DNA of 40,028 nt, taken from NCBI GenBank assembly GCA_024644805.1, contig JAHEHC010000004.1, positions 1-40,028 on the forward strand. The letters run 5' to 3'. Below are positions 39,725 through 40,028 of the stretch, one piece after another (within the stretch, counting starts at the first letter, position 1; every line of letters starts with the position of its first letter). This stretch comes from Flavobacterium sp. Its GTDB lineage: Bacteria > Bacteroidota > Bacteroidia > Flavobacteriales > Flavobacteriaceae. The position numbers and the translations under genes were made by a program. The notes beneath the pieces are model-generated. The model did no database searches. It was not told where the DNA came from and saw nothing but the letters and a program-made list of their open reading frames with translations.

Positions 39725-40028
39725 ATGAAAGAATTTAAAGACATAGTAACAATTTATTTTATTGGAATCGGAGGGATCGGAATGAGTGCGCTTGCCAGAT
39801 ATTTCAGTAAGCGGGGCAAGGATGTTTGTGGTTATGACCGTACTCCATCTGAAATCACAAATAATCTAATGTTGGAAGGTGTTGCTGTTCAATTCGAAGA
39901 TGTTGTTCAGGATCTGCCAAAACAAGTGTATGATAAAGACAAGACCCTGGTGATCTATACTCCGGCCATACCCGAATCCAATCAGATCATTACCTGGTTT
40001 CGATCAAACCAGTATTCGATCTACAAGA
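39725..40028 (+). CDS. murC: UDP-N-acetylmuramate--L-alanine ligase, 5' part (truncated by window end)
   Basis: ATG 39725, MKEFKDIVTIYFIGIGGIGMSALARYFSKRGKDVCGYDRTPSEIT…; absent from the supplied ORF track because it has no stop in the window. Confidence 0.92.
   Translation, partial: MKEFKDIVTIYFIGIGGIGMSALARYFSKRGKDVCGYDRTPSEITNNLMLEGVAVQFEDVVQDLPKQVYDKDKTLVIYTPAIPESNQIITWFRSNQYSIYK

Noticed and set aside
1-40028. CRISPR arrays, transposases, phage genes, defence systems, tRNA/rRNA genes
   Set aside because: None seen; gene order is that of conserved Bacteroidota housekeeping clusters.

Overview
This window is ordinary Bacteroidota (probably Flavobacteriales) core chromosome with no visible mobile element, CRISPR array, rRNA or tRNA. 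From left to right it carries: two tandem MORN-repeat secreted proteins and a secreted protein with an internal duplication; a divergent metK / metH-metF locus; a PLP-dependent dehydratase; a PagL-like protein and a DUF2807/GIN lipoprotein; a GldA-like ABC ATPase; a DAHP synthase-chorismate mutase / rsgA / dtd / mazG / aroA block; queA; a T9SS-sorted trypsin-like protease; rlmN; a polyprenyl synthetase; dnaG; a LuxR-type response regulator; nadE; gldB-gldC; engB and a hydrolase; and the dcw cluster mraZ-rsmH-ftsL-ftsI-murE-mraY-murD-ftsW-murG-murC (murC cut by the window end). The most interesting signal is the metK/metH intergenic region. It appears to hold two structurally unrelated SAM riboswitches back to back: a SAM-II-type aptamer on the minus strand in front of metK and a SAM-I (S-box) aptamer on the plus strand in front of metH-metF. 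Each has a plausible mutually exclusive downstream pairing. Other points of interest are a 10-bp-periodic TGTGGTAAAA array at the mraZ promoter (candidate MraZ operator), a response regulator with Glu at the expected phospho-acceptor Asp, and two predicted leaderless transcripts. All calls come from reading sequence and translations; no search or folding software was run.
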